A stretch of DNA of 57,862 nt from Myxococcota bacterium (lineage in GTDB: Bacteria > Myxococcota_A > UBA9160 > SZUA-336), in contig DATKAO010000085.1 in NCBI GenBank assembly GCA_035498015.1, positions 1-57,862 of the forward strand, in the 5' to 3' direction. The notes below the pieces were generated by a model. The model did no database searches and was not told where the DNA came from. It saw nothing but the letters and a program-made list of their open reading frames with translations. A program made the position numbers and the translations under genes. This document shows positions 16,428 to 24,049 of this stretch, one piece after another (the stretch's first letter is position 1; the number at the start of each line of letters is the position of its first letter).

Positions 16428-17629
16428 CGCGTCTTCGGCAGGCCGAGCGCGCGCTCGCCCAGGATGTTGCGCAGGATCTCGCTCGTGCCGCCCGCGATGG
16501 TCATCGCAAACGAGTTGAGATACGAGCGCTGCCACTCGGCGTTCGCCGGCACGTGCGGGTCACCGATCCACAAGCCCGCGTCGCCACCCAAGAGCTCGCA
16601 GGCGAAGTCGGACAGCGCCTGCCCCTGCTCGGAGCTCGCGAGCTTCGACATGAGCGGCAGCGCCTCCGGCCGGTCGCTCACCAGCGCCGGCACGCGCGCG
16701 CGCGCCGCGTTCGCGCGCAGCGCCGTCTCGTCGATCCAGAACGCGCTGAGTCGGTCGCGCACGACCGGATCGGACAGCACGGCGCCGCCGTCGCGCTCGA
16801 GCCCGCGCAGCAGGCGCACCAGCGCCGCGACCTGCTCCGCGCCGCCGCCCTGGCCGCCGGCCGAGCCTTCCGACGCGCCGCGCTCGAACGAGAGCGTGGC
16901 CATGGCGATCTCCCAGCCCTGGCCCTCGCGGCCCAAGAGTGAGTCGCCCGGGATGCGCGCGCCGCTCCAGATCACCTGGTTGAAGCCGCCCTCGCCGGTC
17001 ATCTTGACCAGCGGCTGCACCTCGACCCCGGGCAGCTTCATCGGCGCGAGGAAGTACGAGATGCCGGCGTGCTTCGCGCCCGCATCGTCGGTGCGCGCGA
17101 GCAGGATGCACCAATCGGCGTAGCGGCCCAGCGTGGTCCAGACCTTGTGACCTTCGATCGCCCAGTCGGCGCCTGCGCGCGTCGCCCGCGTGCGCAGCGA
17201 CGCCAGGTCGCTGCCCGCGCCCGGCTCGCTGAAGCCCTGGCACCAGATCTCGTCGCAGCGCAGGAGCGGCCGGATCAGTCGCTTCTTCTGTGACTCCGTG
17301 CCGTAGCGCAGGATGACCGGCCCGGCCCACGACAGGCCCACCAGGTTGAGCAGGAACGGCGCGCGCCCGCGCGCGAGCTCCTGGTCGATCACCCGTTGCG
17401 TGCCGCGCGGCCGGCCGCCGCCGCCGAACTCACTCGGCCACTCCGCGCCCACCCAGCCCGCGTCGTACAGGCGCCGCTGCCAGTCGCGCAGCCAGTCGAA
17501 CTGGCGGTCCTCGGCCACCTCGAGGGCGCTCTGGGGCAGCTTCCAGCCCGGGTCGCCGGGGTGGTTGCTGCGGATCCACTCGCGCAGCTCGGCGCGCAGG
17601 GCCTCGTGTTCGTCCACGGCGCCGATCAT
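16424..17629 (-). CDS. Acyl-CoA dehydrogenase, first subunit
   Basis: 401-residue acyl-CoA dehydrogenase. Signatures: WCQGFSEPGAGSDLASL near residue 128, a catalytic-glutamate region SFERGAS near residue 248, and the C-terminal TIAGGTSEILRNILGERALG. It forms alpha,beta-unsaturated CoA esters with FAD, passing electrons to ETF. It is translationally coupled to the downstream acyl-CoA dehydrogenase, as in heterotetrameric steroid-type enzymes. The start codon at 17629 is only 14 bases from the divergent ligase start, so promoters must lie inside the opposing coding regions. A GTG four codons in is an alternative start. Confidence 0.93.
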   Translation of the reverse strand: MIGAVDEHEALRAELREWIRSNHPGDPGWKLPQSALEVAEDRQFDWLRDWQRRLYDAGWVGAEWPSEFGGGGRPRGTQRVIDQELARGRAPFLLNLVGLSWAGPVILRYGTESQKKRLIRPLLRCDEIWCQGFSEPGAGSDLASLRTRATRAGADWAIEGHKVWTTLGRYADWCILLARTDDAGAKHAGISYFLAPMKLPGVEVQPLVKMTGEGGFNQVIWSGARIPGDSLLGREGQGWEIAMATLSFERGASEGSAGGQGGGAEQVAALVRLLRGLERDGGAVLSDPVVRDRLSAFWIDETALRANAARARVPALVSDRPEALPLMSKLASSEQGQALSDFACELLGGDAGLWIGDPHVPANAEWQRSYLNSFAMTIAGGTSEILRNILGERALGLPKTR

Positions 17630-17643
17630 ATACTGGAACCACC

Positions 17644-19203
17644 ATGCGACTCTTCGACCACCTCGACTGGCACGCGCGCGAGCGCCCGAACCACCCGTTC
17701 GCCTGGTTTGCCGGGCGTGAGATCAGCTACCGCGAGGCGCGCGACCGCTCGAACCAGATCGCGAATGCGCTGCTCGCCGAGGGCCTGGCTCCGGGCGCGC
17801 GCGTCGCGTTCCTGTCCAAGAACTGCGCCGAGTACGCGCTGTTCTACTTCGGGGCCGCGAAGGCCGGCGTCGTGCCGGTGCCGCTGAACTTCCGGCTCGC
17901 GCCCGCGGAGTGGAGTTACATCGTGAACGACGCGGGCGCCGAGCTCCTGTTCGCGCGCGGCGCGCTGGCCGGCGCGATCGACCCGGTGCGGCGCGAGCTC
18001 GGCTCGGTCAAGCGCTGCCTGGCGCTCGACGCCACGCCGCCCCCGGGCTGGGAGGCGTACGAGCCCTGGGTGGCGCGCGCCGCCACGAGCGCGCCCGAGC
18101 GCTTCGTGGCCGACTCCGCCGACGTGTACCAGATGTACACCAGCGGCACGACCGGCCGGCCCAAGGGCGCGATCCTGCAACACCGCTCGGTGACGGCCAA
18201 CGCGGCGCAGATCGGCTCGGTCACCTCGCTCGGTCACGGCGACCGCTATCTGGTCGTCGCGCCGATGTACCACGCTGCGGCCGCGGTCTCCTCGTTCTGG
18301 ATCGTGCAGGAGGGCGGCTGCCTGTACATCCTCGAGGACTTCGTCCCCGCCGAGGTCGTGCGCGTGCTCTCCGAGGAGGGGATCGTCGCGGGCACGCTCG
18401 TCCCGGCCATGATCCAGGCGTGTCTGGTCGGCGTGCCCGACGTCGCGCAGCGCCGCTACGAGTCACTGCGCACCATCATCTACGGCGCGTCGCCGATCGC
18501 GGTCGAGACACTGCGCCGCGCGATCGAGGTGTTCGGCTGCGGCTTCGCGCAGGGCTTCGGCATGACCGAGACGACCGCGGCCGCCACCTTCCTCTTGATG
18601 AGTGATCACGAGCGCGCGCTGCGCGGCAAGCCGGAGCTCCTGCTCTCGTGCGGACGCGCGCTGCCCGGCACCGACGTGATCATCGCCGGGCCCGACGACG
18701 CGGAGCTGCCGCGCGGCGAGATCGGCGAGATCCTCGTGCGCGGCCCGCAGGTCATGCGCGGCTACTGGAACCTCGAAGGCCCGAGCGCCGAGGCGCTGCG
18801 CGGCGGCTGGATGCACACCGGCGACGCCGCGAGCATGGACGACGAAGGCTACGTGTTCATCCAGGACCGGCTGAAGGACATGATCGTCTCGGGCGGCGAG
18901 AACGTGTATCCGCGCGAGGTCGAAGACGTGCTGTTCAAACACCCGGCCGTGGCCGATGCCGCGGTGATCGGCGTGCCCGACGCGCAGTGGGGCGAGGTCG
19001 TGAAGGCGATCGTGGTGCTGCGCAAGGGCGCGCAGGCGACCGAGGCGGAGCTGATCGACCACGCGCGCCAGTCACTCGCGAGCTACAAGCGCCCGCGCTC
19101 GGTCGACTTCATCGCCGAGCTGCCGCGCAACCCCAGCGGCAAGGTGCTGAAGAAGGACCTGCGCGAGCCGTACTGGAAGGGTCACGCGCGCCGCGTCAGC
19201 TGA
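17644..19203 (+). CDS. Fatty-acid/aryl CoA ligase (AMP-binding)
   Basis: 519-residue acyl-adenylate ligase. The P-loop YTSGTTGRPKGA lies near residue 163, the FGMTETTAA motif near residue 303, the YVFIQDRLKDMIVSGGENVYP hinge region near residue 400, and the catalytic lysine in NPSGKVLKK near residue 500. Complete in length for the family. It activates a carboxylic acid to its CoA ester and faces away from the acyl-CoA dehydrogenase operon, which would use such a product. The ribosome binding site is weak (GGAACCACC). Chain length or ring specificity cannot be read. Confidence 0.94.
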   Translation: MRLFDHLDWHARERPNHPFAWFAGREISYREARDRSNQIANALLAEGLAPGARVAFLSKNCAEYALFYFGAAKAGVVPVPLNFRLAPAEWSYIVNDAGAELLFARGALAGAIDPVRRELGSVKRCLALDATPPPGWEAYEPWVARAATSAPERFVADSADVYQMYTSGTTGRPKGAILQHRSVTANAAQIGSVTSLGHGDRYLVVAPMYHAAAAVSSFWIVQEGGCLYILEDFVPAEVVRVLSEEGIVAGTLVPAMIQACLVGVPDVAQRRYESLRTIIYGASPIAVETLRRAIEVFGCGFAQGFGMTETTAAATFLLMSDHERALRGKPELLLSCGRALPGTDVIIAGPDDAELPRGEIGEILVRGPQVMRGYWNLEGPSAEALRGGWMHTGDAASMDDEGYVFIQDRLKDMIVSGGENVYPREVEDVLFKHPAVADAAVIGVPDAQWGEVVKAIVVLRKGAQATEAELIDHARQSLASYKRPRSVDFIAELPRNPSGKVLKKDLREPYWKGHARRVS

Positions 19204-19207
19204 CGCT

Positions 19208-20020
19208 TCAGCCGTTGATCTTCTCCAGCACGTTGTCGCCCTGGTTCCCGAACGCGCCGAACACGGCGTTCAGCCCGCCGTCGATCGAGAGCGCCACGCC
19301 GGTGACGAACGACGCGTCGTCGGAGAGCAGGAATGCGACCACGCGGCCGATCTCCTCCGGCTGACCCACGCGGCCCAGCGGGTGCGCCGCCGCGAGCGGG
19401 CCCTCGGTGAACACCTTGTTCTTGTGCAGGGGGCCGAGGATCGGCGTGTCGATCACGCCCGGGCAGATCGCGTTCACGCGGATCTTGTGCTGTGACAGGT
19501 CGCCGACCGCGCACTTCATGAGTCCGAGCACGCCGTGCTTCGACGCGCAGTAGCTGCCCATGCCGCCGCCGCCGCGCAGGCCCGCGTCGGAGGAGGTGAT
19601 CACGATCGAGCCGCCTTTGCGGCCGTCGCGCATGGCGCGCGCGCTGGCCTGGAGGCCGTAGAACACGCCCGAGAGGTTCACGGCGATCGTGCGGCTCCAC
19701 TCGTCGAGCGTGGTGTCGAGCACGTTCGAGGTGGCCGCGATGCCGGCGTTCAGGTGCGCGAGGTCGAGCGAGCCGAAGCGTTTCAGCGTGGCGTCGACCG
19801 CGCGCTGGTTGTCGGCGGGGTCGGTCACGTCGAGCCGGAGGCCGACGGCCTCGCCGCCGCCCTTGGTGATCTCCTTTGCGGCGGACTCCGCGCCTTCCGC
19901 GTTCAAGTCCGCGCAGGTGACTCGCGCGCCCAGCCGCCCCAGCTCCAGAGCGCTCGCCCGACCGATCCCCGAAGCGGCGCCCGTCACGAGCGCGACCTTG
20001 CCCGAAAGCTTGCCAGCCAT
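19208..20020 (-). CDS. Short-chain dehydrogenase/reductase
   Basis: 270-residue classical SDR. Cofactor motif TGAASGIG near residue 14, NAG motif (LNAGIA) near residue 95, catalytic serine in VITSSDAG near residue 145, YxxxK as YCASK near residue 160, and PGVIDTPI near residue 190. The acidic residue after the second strand (CADLN) favours NAD(H). ATG at 20020 is preceded by GGAGG at seven bases. Convergent with the CoA ligase, four bases apart. Probable role: oxidation or reduction of a hydroxy/keto group on a steroid-like or fatty substrate. Confidence 0.94.
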   Translation of the reverse strand: MAGKLSGKVALVTGAASGIGRASALELGRLGARVTCADLNAEGAESAAKEITKGGGEAVGLRLDVTDPADNQRAVDATLKRFGSLDLAHLNAGIAATSNVLDTTLDEWSRTIAVNLSGVFYGLQASARAMRDGRKGGSIVITSSDAGLRGGGGMGSYCASKHGVLGLMKCAVGDLSQHKIRVNAICPGVIDTPILGPLHKNKVFTEGPLAAAHPLGRVGQPEEIGRVVAFLLSDDASFVTGVALSIDGGLNAVFGAFGNQGDNVLEKING

Positions 20021-20079
20021 GTGGAGTCCTCCCGTGCCGCGAGCATAACCCGCCGGCGGGAACGTTTTCCGGCACCCGG

Positions 20080-20715
20080 TCAGAAGGGCACTGGAAAGCT
20101 CGCGATCGCGCCGTCGCGGTTCTTGGCCTTCACCGCCGTGCCGTCGTCGACGATGAAGCTCCCGGGCAAGCCGACGCTGGAGCTGCCGCCGCTGCCAGTG
20201 ACCTTCAGCGTGGCGGACTCGGGGCAGGTCGTGCCACCGAGCGCGGAGTACTTCAGCGTGAGGACTCCCGGTGCGATCAGCGCCAGCCCGCCCATGCCGG
20301 CGTCGCAGGAGATCTGCAGCGTCGCGGGCATGGTGACCGACTTCGTGTCGCCGTTCTTCGTGACGCTGATCAGTGGACCGTTGAGCGAGAGACCGCCCAC
20401 CGGCGCGAGCTCGCCGAACGGCTGCGTGTCGATGGCCGCGATCGTGTTGTTCGTGAGCTCGCCGCAGTTCATGAACAGGAAGATCCCCTGGGTCTTCGTC
20501 GGCCGGGCGCCCGTGCACACCTCGAACACGTCCTTGACGTCGAGCGAGGTGCGGTCCATGCGGCCGTCACCGGAGTTGCTCTCTCCCTGACTCGCGAGCT
20601 TGAGGGTCATGGTGAGCTCGTGAGCGGTGATCGAGCCGCCTGCGTGAGCAGGACGAGCGCCGAACGCGAGCAGCAGTGCGGCGGACGCGAGGCCGGTAGC
20701 GACGCGGAACGTCAT
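20080..20715 (-). CDS. Secreted protein of unknown function, paralog 1
   Basis: 211 residues with a signal peptide (hydrophobic stretch ending ARPAHA-G near residue 26). The mature protein is a beta-rich, single-domain sequence without a family I recognise. It shares with the next two genes the block C-T-G-x-x-P-T-K-x-Q-G-I-F-L-F near residue 67, the CPESATLKVTG strand and a terminal IVDDG-x-x-VKAKNRDGAIA. Four cysteines (CTG, NC, SCD, CPES) could form two disulphides. Clear ribosome binding site GGGAGAG. It lies 55 bases after the second paralog. Likely periplasmic or extracellular. Confidence 0.78.
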   Translation of the reverse strand: MTFRVATGLASAALLLAFGARPAHAGGSITAHELTMTLKLASQGESNSGDGRMDRTSLDVKDVFEVCTGARPTKTQGIFLFMNCGELTNNTIAAIDTQPFGELAPVGGLSLNGPLISVTKNGDTKSVTMPATLQISCDAGMGGLALIAPGVLTLKYSALGGTTCPESATLKVTGSGGSSSVGLPGSFIVDDGTAVKAKNRDGAIASFPVPF

Positions 20716-20770
20716 GACTCTCTCTCCCGAGTGGTGAGAGAGCCATCTTACTCGACCCGGACCCTCGGGT

Positions 20771-21403
20771 TTACGGGAAAGGAGGCAGCGTCGCGATCGC
20801 GCCGTCGCGATTCTTGGCCTTGATCAGGGAGCCGTCGTCGAGAATGAAGGACGCGGGAAGCCCGAGATTGTTGCTCGTGGCCGACCCCGTGATCTTCACG
20901 GTCGCGGACTCCGGGCAGACCTGGCCTCCACCCGAGAGCGCCGAGTACTTGATGTCCATGATGCCGTGCAACGTCGCGACCAGTGCGCCCGTGTTGCAGC
21001 TCAGGTCGATGGTCACCGGGAAGCTCGCGGTCTTCAGGTCGCCGTTCTTCGTGGAGTCGACCATCGGGTCACCGAACGTGATCTCGCCGATGTTGGCGAG
21101 GCCCGTGAGCGGCTGGGTCGAGATCGCGTCGATCTCGTTCATGTTCGGGTCGGTGCAGTTCAGGAACAGGAAGATTCCCTGGTTCTTCGTCGGGGAGCTT
21201 CCCGTGCACAGATCGAACAGGTCCTTGTCCTTCCGGGTGCTCCGGTCGACCCGGTCCTCGCCGCCGTTGGTCTCTCCCTGGCTCGTGATCTTGAACGTCA
21301 TGCTGAGCGAGTGTGCCGTGACGACGGTGGAGCCCGCGTGGGCATGGAGCGGAGACGCGGCCACGAGCAGCGCCGCGGCGGATAGAAATGCGTAGCGGAC
21401 CAT
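20771..21403 (-). CDS. Secreted protein of unknown function, paralog 2
   Basis: 210 residues, signal peptide ending near HAHAG (residue 24). Close relative of the preceding entry: the same order of blocks LCTGSSPTKNQGIFLFLNC, LSC, VCPESATVKITGS, ILDDGSLIKAKNRDGAIA, and the same four cysteine positions. The start at 21403 has GAGGAGAG upstream. Both gene and protein similarity indicate a tandem duplication. No catalytic or binding motif is recognisable. Possibly a surface or envelope structural protein. Confidence 0.78.
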   Translation of the reverse strand: MVRYAFLSAAALLVAASPLHAHAGSTVVTAHSLSMTFKITSQGETNGGEDRVDRSTRKDKDLFDLCTGSSPTKNQGIFLFLNCTDPNMNEIDAISTQPLTGLANIGEITFGDPMVDSTKNGDLKTASFPVTIDLSCNTGALVATLHGIMDIKYSALSGGGQVCPESATVKITGSATSNNLGLPASFILDDGSLIKAKNRDGAIATLPPFP

Positions 21404-21493
21404 GGGCTCTCTCCTCGGGTTTGGGGGTGAGAGGCCATCTTCCGCCAGGCAACGGCGGGGCTCAAGCTCGTTCCGGCGAAGGGCTTTCGCCTG

Positions 21494-22096
21494 CTACGGC
21501 AGGGTGACTGCCGGGTTCGCCTTCTTGAGCTGGAAGGTCGAGCCGTCGTCCACCAGCACGCCGCCGGAGGGCATCGCGGCCAGGCCGGTCACTCGCACCT
21601 TCACCGTCTGTGCGCAGAAGAAGATCTCGTCGACCGGCGTGTAGCTCACGTCGGCGATGCCGCTCACGAGGAGGTTGGGGCCGCCCGTGCACTCGATGTC
21701 GAATGTGATCGGCATGGCGCTGCGCTTGGTGGTGAAGCCCGTCGAGGTGTAGACCGCGTTGTCCACGTCGAAGGTGACGGTGCCGATCTCCTGGATCACG
21801 TTCGAGGTGTCGACGTCGATCGCGTCGATCGAGGCGGTGCCGAGCTCGGTGCAGTCGGGCAGGAACACGTACAGGTCCTGGGTCTTCGTCGGCGGGGTGC
21901 CCACGCAGCCGGCGAAGATGTCGGCCGAGCTGATCGCCACGCGCGCCGCCTTCGACCCGTTCGGCACGTCCTTCTGCTGGACGCCGTGGATGGCGATGCG
22001 CAGCGGGTAGGCCTGCGCGCGGGCCGTGGCGGCGGCGCCCAGGCAGAGCAGGGCGGCGCACAGGGCGGTCGGAGCGAGAGCGCGGGGCGAAGTCAC
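21494..22096 (-). CDS. Secreted protein of unknown function, diverged paralog 3
   Basis: 200 residues beginning at a GTG with GGAGG eight bases upstream. The signal peptide runs to about residue 27 (ATARA-QA). It keeps the shared framework in diverged form: GCVGTPPTKTQDLYVFLPDC near residue 62, IECTGG, FFCAQTVKVRVTG and VLVDDGSTFQLKKAN near the end, with the same cysteine spacing pattern. It is therefore an older duplicate of the two downstream genes. It is first in the array, 90 bases before paralog 2. Function unknown. Confidence 0.75.
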   Translation of the reverse strand: MTSPRALAPTALCAALLCLGAAATARAQAYPLRIAIHGVQQKDVPNGSKAARVAISSADIFAGCVGTPPTKTQDLYVFLPDCTELGTASIDAIDVDTSNVIQEIGTVTFDVDNAVYTSTGFTTKRSAMPITFDIECTGGPNLLVSGIADVSYTPVDEIFFCAQTVKVRVTGLAAMPSGGVLVDDGSTFQLKKANPAVTLP

Positions 22097-22207
22097 GTGC
22101 GGGTCCTCCAGCGGCGTTTCGTGGCTCCTCTCATCGGCGCCGGCGGCTTTGCGCTTCGCGCTTTCGGGCGCGTGCTATAGACTCGCCGCGCGAAAGGGAG
22201 TGAACAC

Positions 22208-22990
22208 ATGGGGACAGCGCCGGACGGATCGCACAACGTCGCCGTCTATTTCGACCTCGAGAACGTGGTGATCGGCTGCCGCGACGCCCGCTACAAAGTG
22301 TTCGATGCGTCGCTCGTGCTGAAGCGCATGGTCGACAAGGGCAACGTGGTGACTCGCCGCGCCTACGCGGACTGGACCAAGTACCCGGACTACCGGCGGC
22401 CGCTGCACGAGAACGGCGTCGAGCTGATCGAGATGCCGGGCTCGAAGCTCACCGGCAAGAACAGCGCCGACATCAAGATGGTGGTCGACGCGCTCGAGCT
22501 CTCGTACACCAAGCCCCACATCGACACGTTCACGATCGTGTCGGGCGACTCCGACTTCTCGCCGCTGGTCGCGAAGCTGCGCGAGAACAACCGGCACACG
22601 ATCGGCTGCGGGGTCAAGAACTCGACCTCGCCCATGTTCATCGAGCACTGCGACGAGTTCATCTACTACGACGACCTCGTGCGCCGCACCGTGGAGCGCA
22701 AGCCGCCCTCGCCCAAGGCCAAGGAGCTGCCCAAGAAGCAGCAGGAGGCTTTCGACATGCTGCTCGAAGCGGTCGAGGCGCTGCAGCGCGAGAACCGGGA
22801 GCTGCACGGCTCACTCGTGAAGGAGACCATGAAGCGCAAGAACCCGGGCTTCAACGAGGAGTACCACGGCTACCGCTCGTTCTCGCGCCTGCTCGAAGAC
22901 GCGCAGAAGAACAAGCTGATCGCGATCCACAAGGACGCGCGCAGCGGCACCTACGTGATCGACGAGGTGCTCGACGAGTCCGCCGCCTGA
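22208..22990 (+). CDS. NYN-domain nuclease-like protein with C-terminal LOTUS/OST-HTH domain
   Basis: 260 residues. The N-terminal NYN (PIN-like, DUF88/LabA) domain has its acidic residues in YFDLENV near residue 15, NSADIKMVVDALEL near residue 85 and VSGDSDFSPL near residue 113, as needed for metal-dependent RNA cleavage. After a charged linker the segment 180-255 resembles the OST-HTH/LOTUS winged helix that binds RNA, with GYRSFSRLLEDAQKN as its recognition part. Start ATG with AAAGGGAG upstream. It is transcribed away from the secreted-protein array. Expected role: cytosolic RNA turnover or regulation; target unknown. Confidence 0.9.
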   Translation: MGTAPDGSHNVAVYFDLENVVIGCRDARYKVFDASLVLKRMVDKGNVVTRRAYADWTKYPDYRRPLHENGVELIEMPGSKLTGKNSADIKMVVDALELSYTKPHIDTFTIVSGDSDFSPLVAKLRENNRHTIGCGVKNSTSPMFIEHCDEFIYYDDLVRRTVERKPPSPKAKELPKKQQEAFDMLLEAVEALQRENRELHGSLVKETMKRKNPGFNEEYHGYRSFSRLLEDAQKNKLIAIHKDARSGTYVIDEVLDESAA

Positions 22991-23053
22991 GGCCTTACCG
23001 ACGTACGTTCGTCTGCGACTCACTGCGCGGGCCTTCGGCCCTTGCCGCCTCGC

Positions 23054-23395
23054 TCAGGGCGGCCTTCGCTCGGCGCGGCGCGCCCAGCGCTCGGCCCAGT
23101 CGGAGAGCGGCGCGAGGGCCTGGCCGAGTGACTCGCCGGCCGACGTGAGCGAGTAGCCGGCGCCGGGCTCGTGCGCGACCAGGCCCGAGTCGCGCAGCTC
23201 GGCGAGTCTCTGGTTCAGCACCGTGGGCGAGAGCTCGTCGCACGCCGCGCGCAGCGCGCGGAAGCTCTGCGCGCCGTGGCGCAGCTCCCAGAGGATGCGC
23301 AGCGCCCAGCGCCGGCCCAGCAGGTCGAGCGCGGCCATGATCGGGCGGCCCGTGCGCGAGCCGCGCACCGGGGCACCGGGTCTCGGGGTCGGCAT
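23054..23395 (-). CDS. HxlR-family transcriptional regulator
   Basis: 113 residues with the HxlR winged-helix core: GRPIMAALDLLGRRWALRIL near residue 17, FRALRAACDELSPTVLNQRL near residue 45, and LVAHEPGAGYSLTSAGESLG wing. HxlR proteins respond to reactive aldehydes, quinones or oxidants and act on a neighbouring gene. It diverges from a CMD-family gene, with 93 bases between that hold three direct copies and one inverted copy of GTGCTACG/GTAGCAC, a probable operator. Regulation of both genes by this protein is inferred. Confidence 0.9.
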   Translation of the reverse strand: MPTPRPGAPVRGSRTGRPIMAALDLLGRRWALRILWELRHGAQSFRALRAACDELSPTVLNQRLAELRDSGLVAHEPGAGYSLTSAGESLGQALAPLSDWAERWARRAERRPP

Positions 23396-23405
23396 GACTC
23401 TCCTC

Positions 23406-23477
23406 GTGCTACGGATCCTCGTGCTACGTAGCTTGTGCTACGGATTCGATAGCGGTAAGCTACGGTAACAGTAGCAC
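23406..23477. promoter_or_regulatory. Repeated GTGCTACG elements between HxlR gene and CMD gene
   Basis: GTGCTACG occurs at 23406, 23421 and 23435 in direct orientation (15 and 14 bases apart), and GTAGCAC, its inverse, at 23471 just before the ribosome binding site of the CMD gene. The region is AT-richer than the genes around it. A likely HxlR operator cluster; no binding evidence. Confidence 0.6.
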
Positions 23478-23488
23478 GGAGGTTCCCC

Positions 23489-24034
23489 ATGGACGAAGCC
23501 CGGATTCCCCCCGCGCCGCGCCCGTACGCGCCCGAGCTCGAAGAGACGCTCGCCCGGCTCATGGGCCCGGGCGTCGAGCCGCTGCGGCTGTTCCGCACCC
23601 TGGCGCAGAACCCGCGCGTGCTGGCGCGCTTCCTGGCCGGCGGGCTGCTCGACAAGGGCAGTATCTCGCTGCGCGAGCGCGAGCTCGCCATCCTGCGCAC
23701 CACGGCGCGCTGCGGCTCCGAGTACGAGTGGGGCGTGCACGTGTCGTTCTTCCACGCGCGCGCGGGTCTCTCGGCCGAGGAGGTGCGCGCGACCTGCGCC
23801 CTCGACGGCAGCCACCCCTGGAGCGGCCGCGACCAGGCGCTGCTCGACCTGTGCGACGCGCTGCACGAGCGCTGCGACGTCGACGACGCCACCTGGCGGC
23901 GGCTCGCGGCCGAGTTTGCCCCCGCGCAGATCGTGGAGCTGGTCGTGCTGGCCGGCTTCTATCACACGGTCTCGTACCTGACGAACGCGCTGCGCATCGA
24001 GCTCGAGCCCGGCGCCGCCCGCTTTCCCGCGTGA
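23489..24034 (+). CDS. Carboxymuconolactone decarboxylase-like (CMD/AhpD fold) protein
   Basis: 181-residue all-helical CMD-fold protein. The core segment SLRERELAILRTTARCGSEY then EWGVHV (about residues 58-85) has the E-x-x-x-H arrangement of the family but not the CxxC pair of AhpD peroxidases, so peroxidase activity is not supported. Starts with ATG after GGAGGTTCCCC. Paired divergently with an HxlR regulator, a common arrangement for inducible detoxification genes. Exact reaction unknown. Confidence 0.87.
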   Translation: MDEARIPPAPRPYAPELEETLARLMGPGVEPLRLFRTLAQNPRVLARFLAGGLLDKGSISLRERELAILRTTARCGSEYEWGVHVSFFHARAGLSAEEVRATCALDGSHPWSGRDQALLDLCDALHERCDVDDATWRRLAAEFAPAQIVELVVLAGFYHTVSYLTNALRIELEPGAARFPA

Positions 24035-24049
24035 TACGATCGCGCCGCG

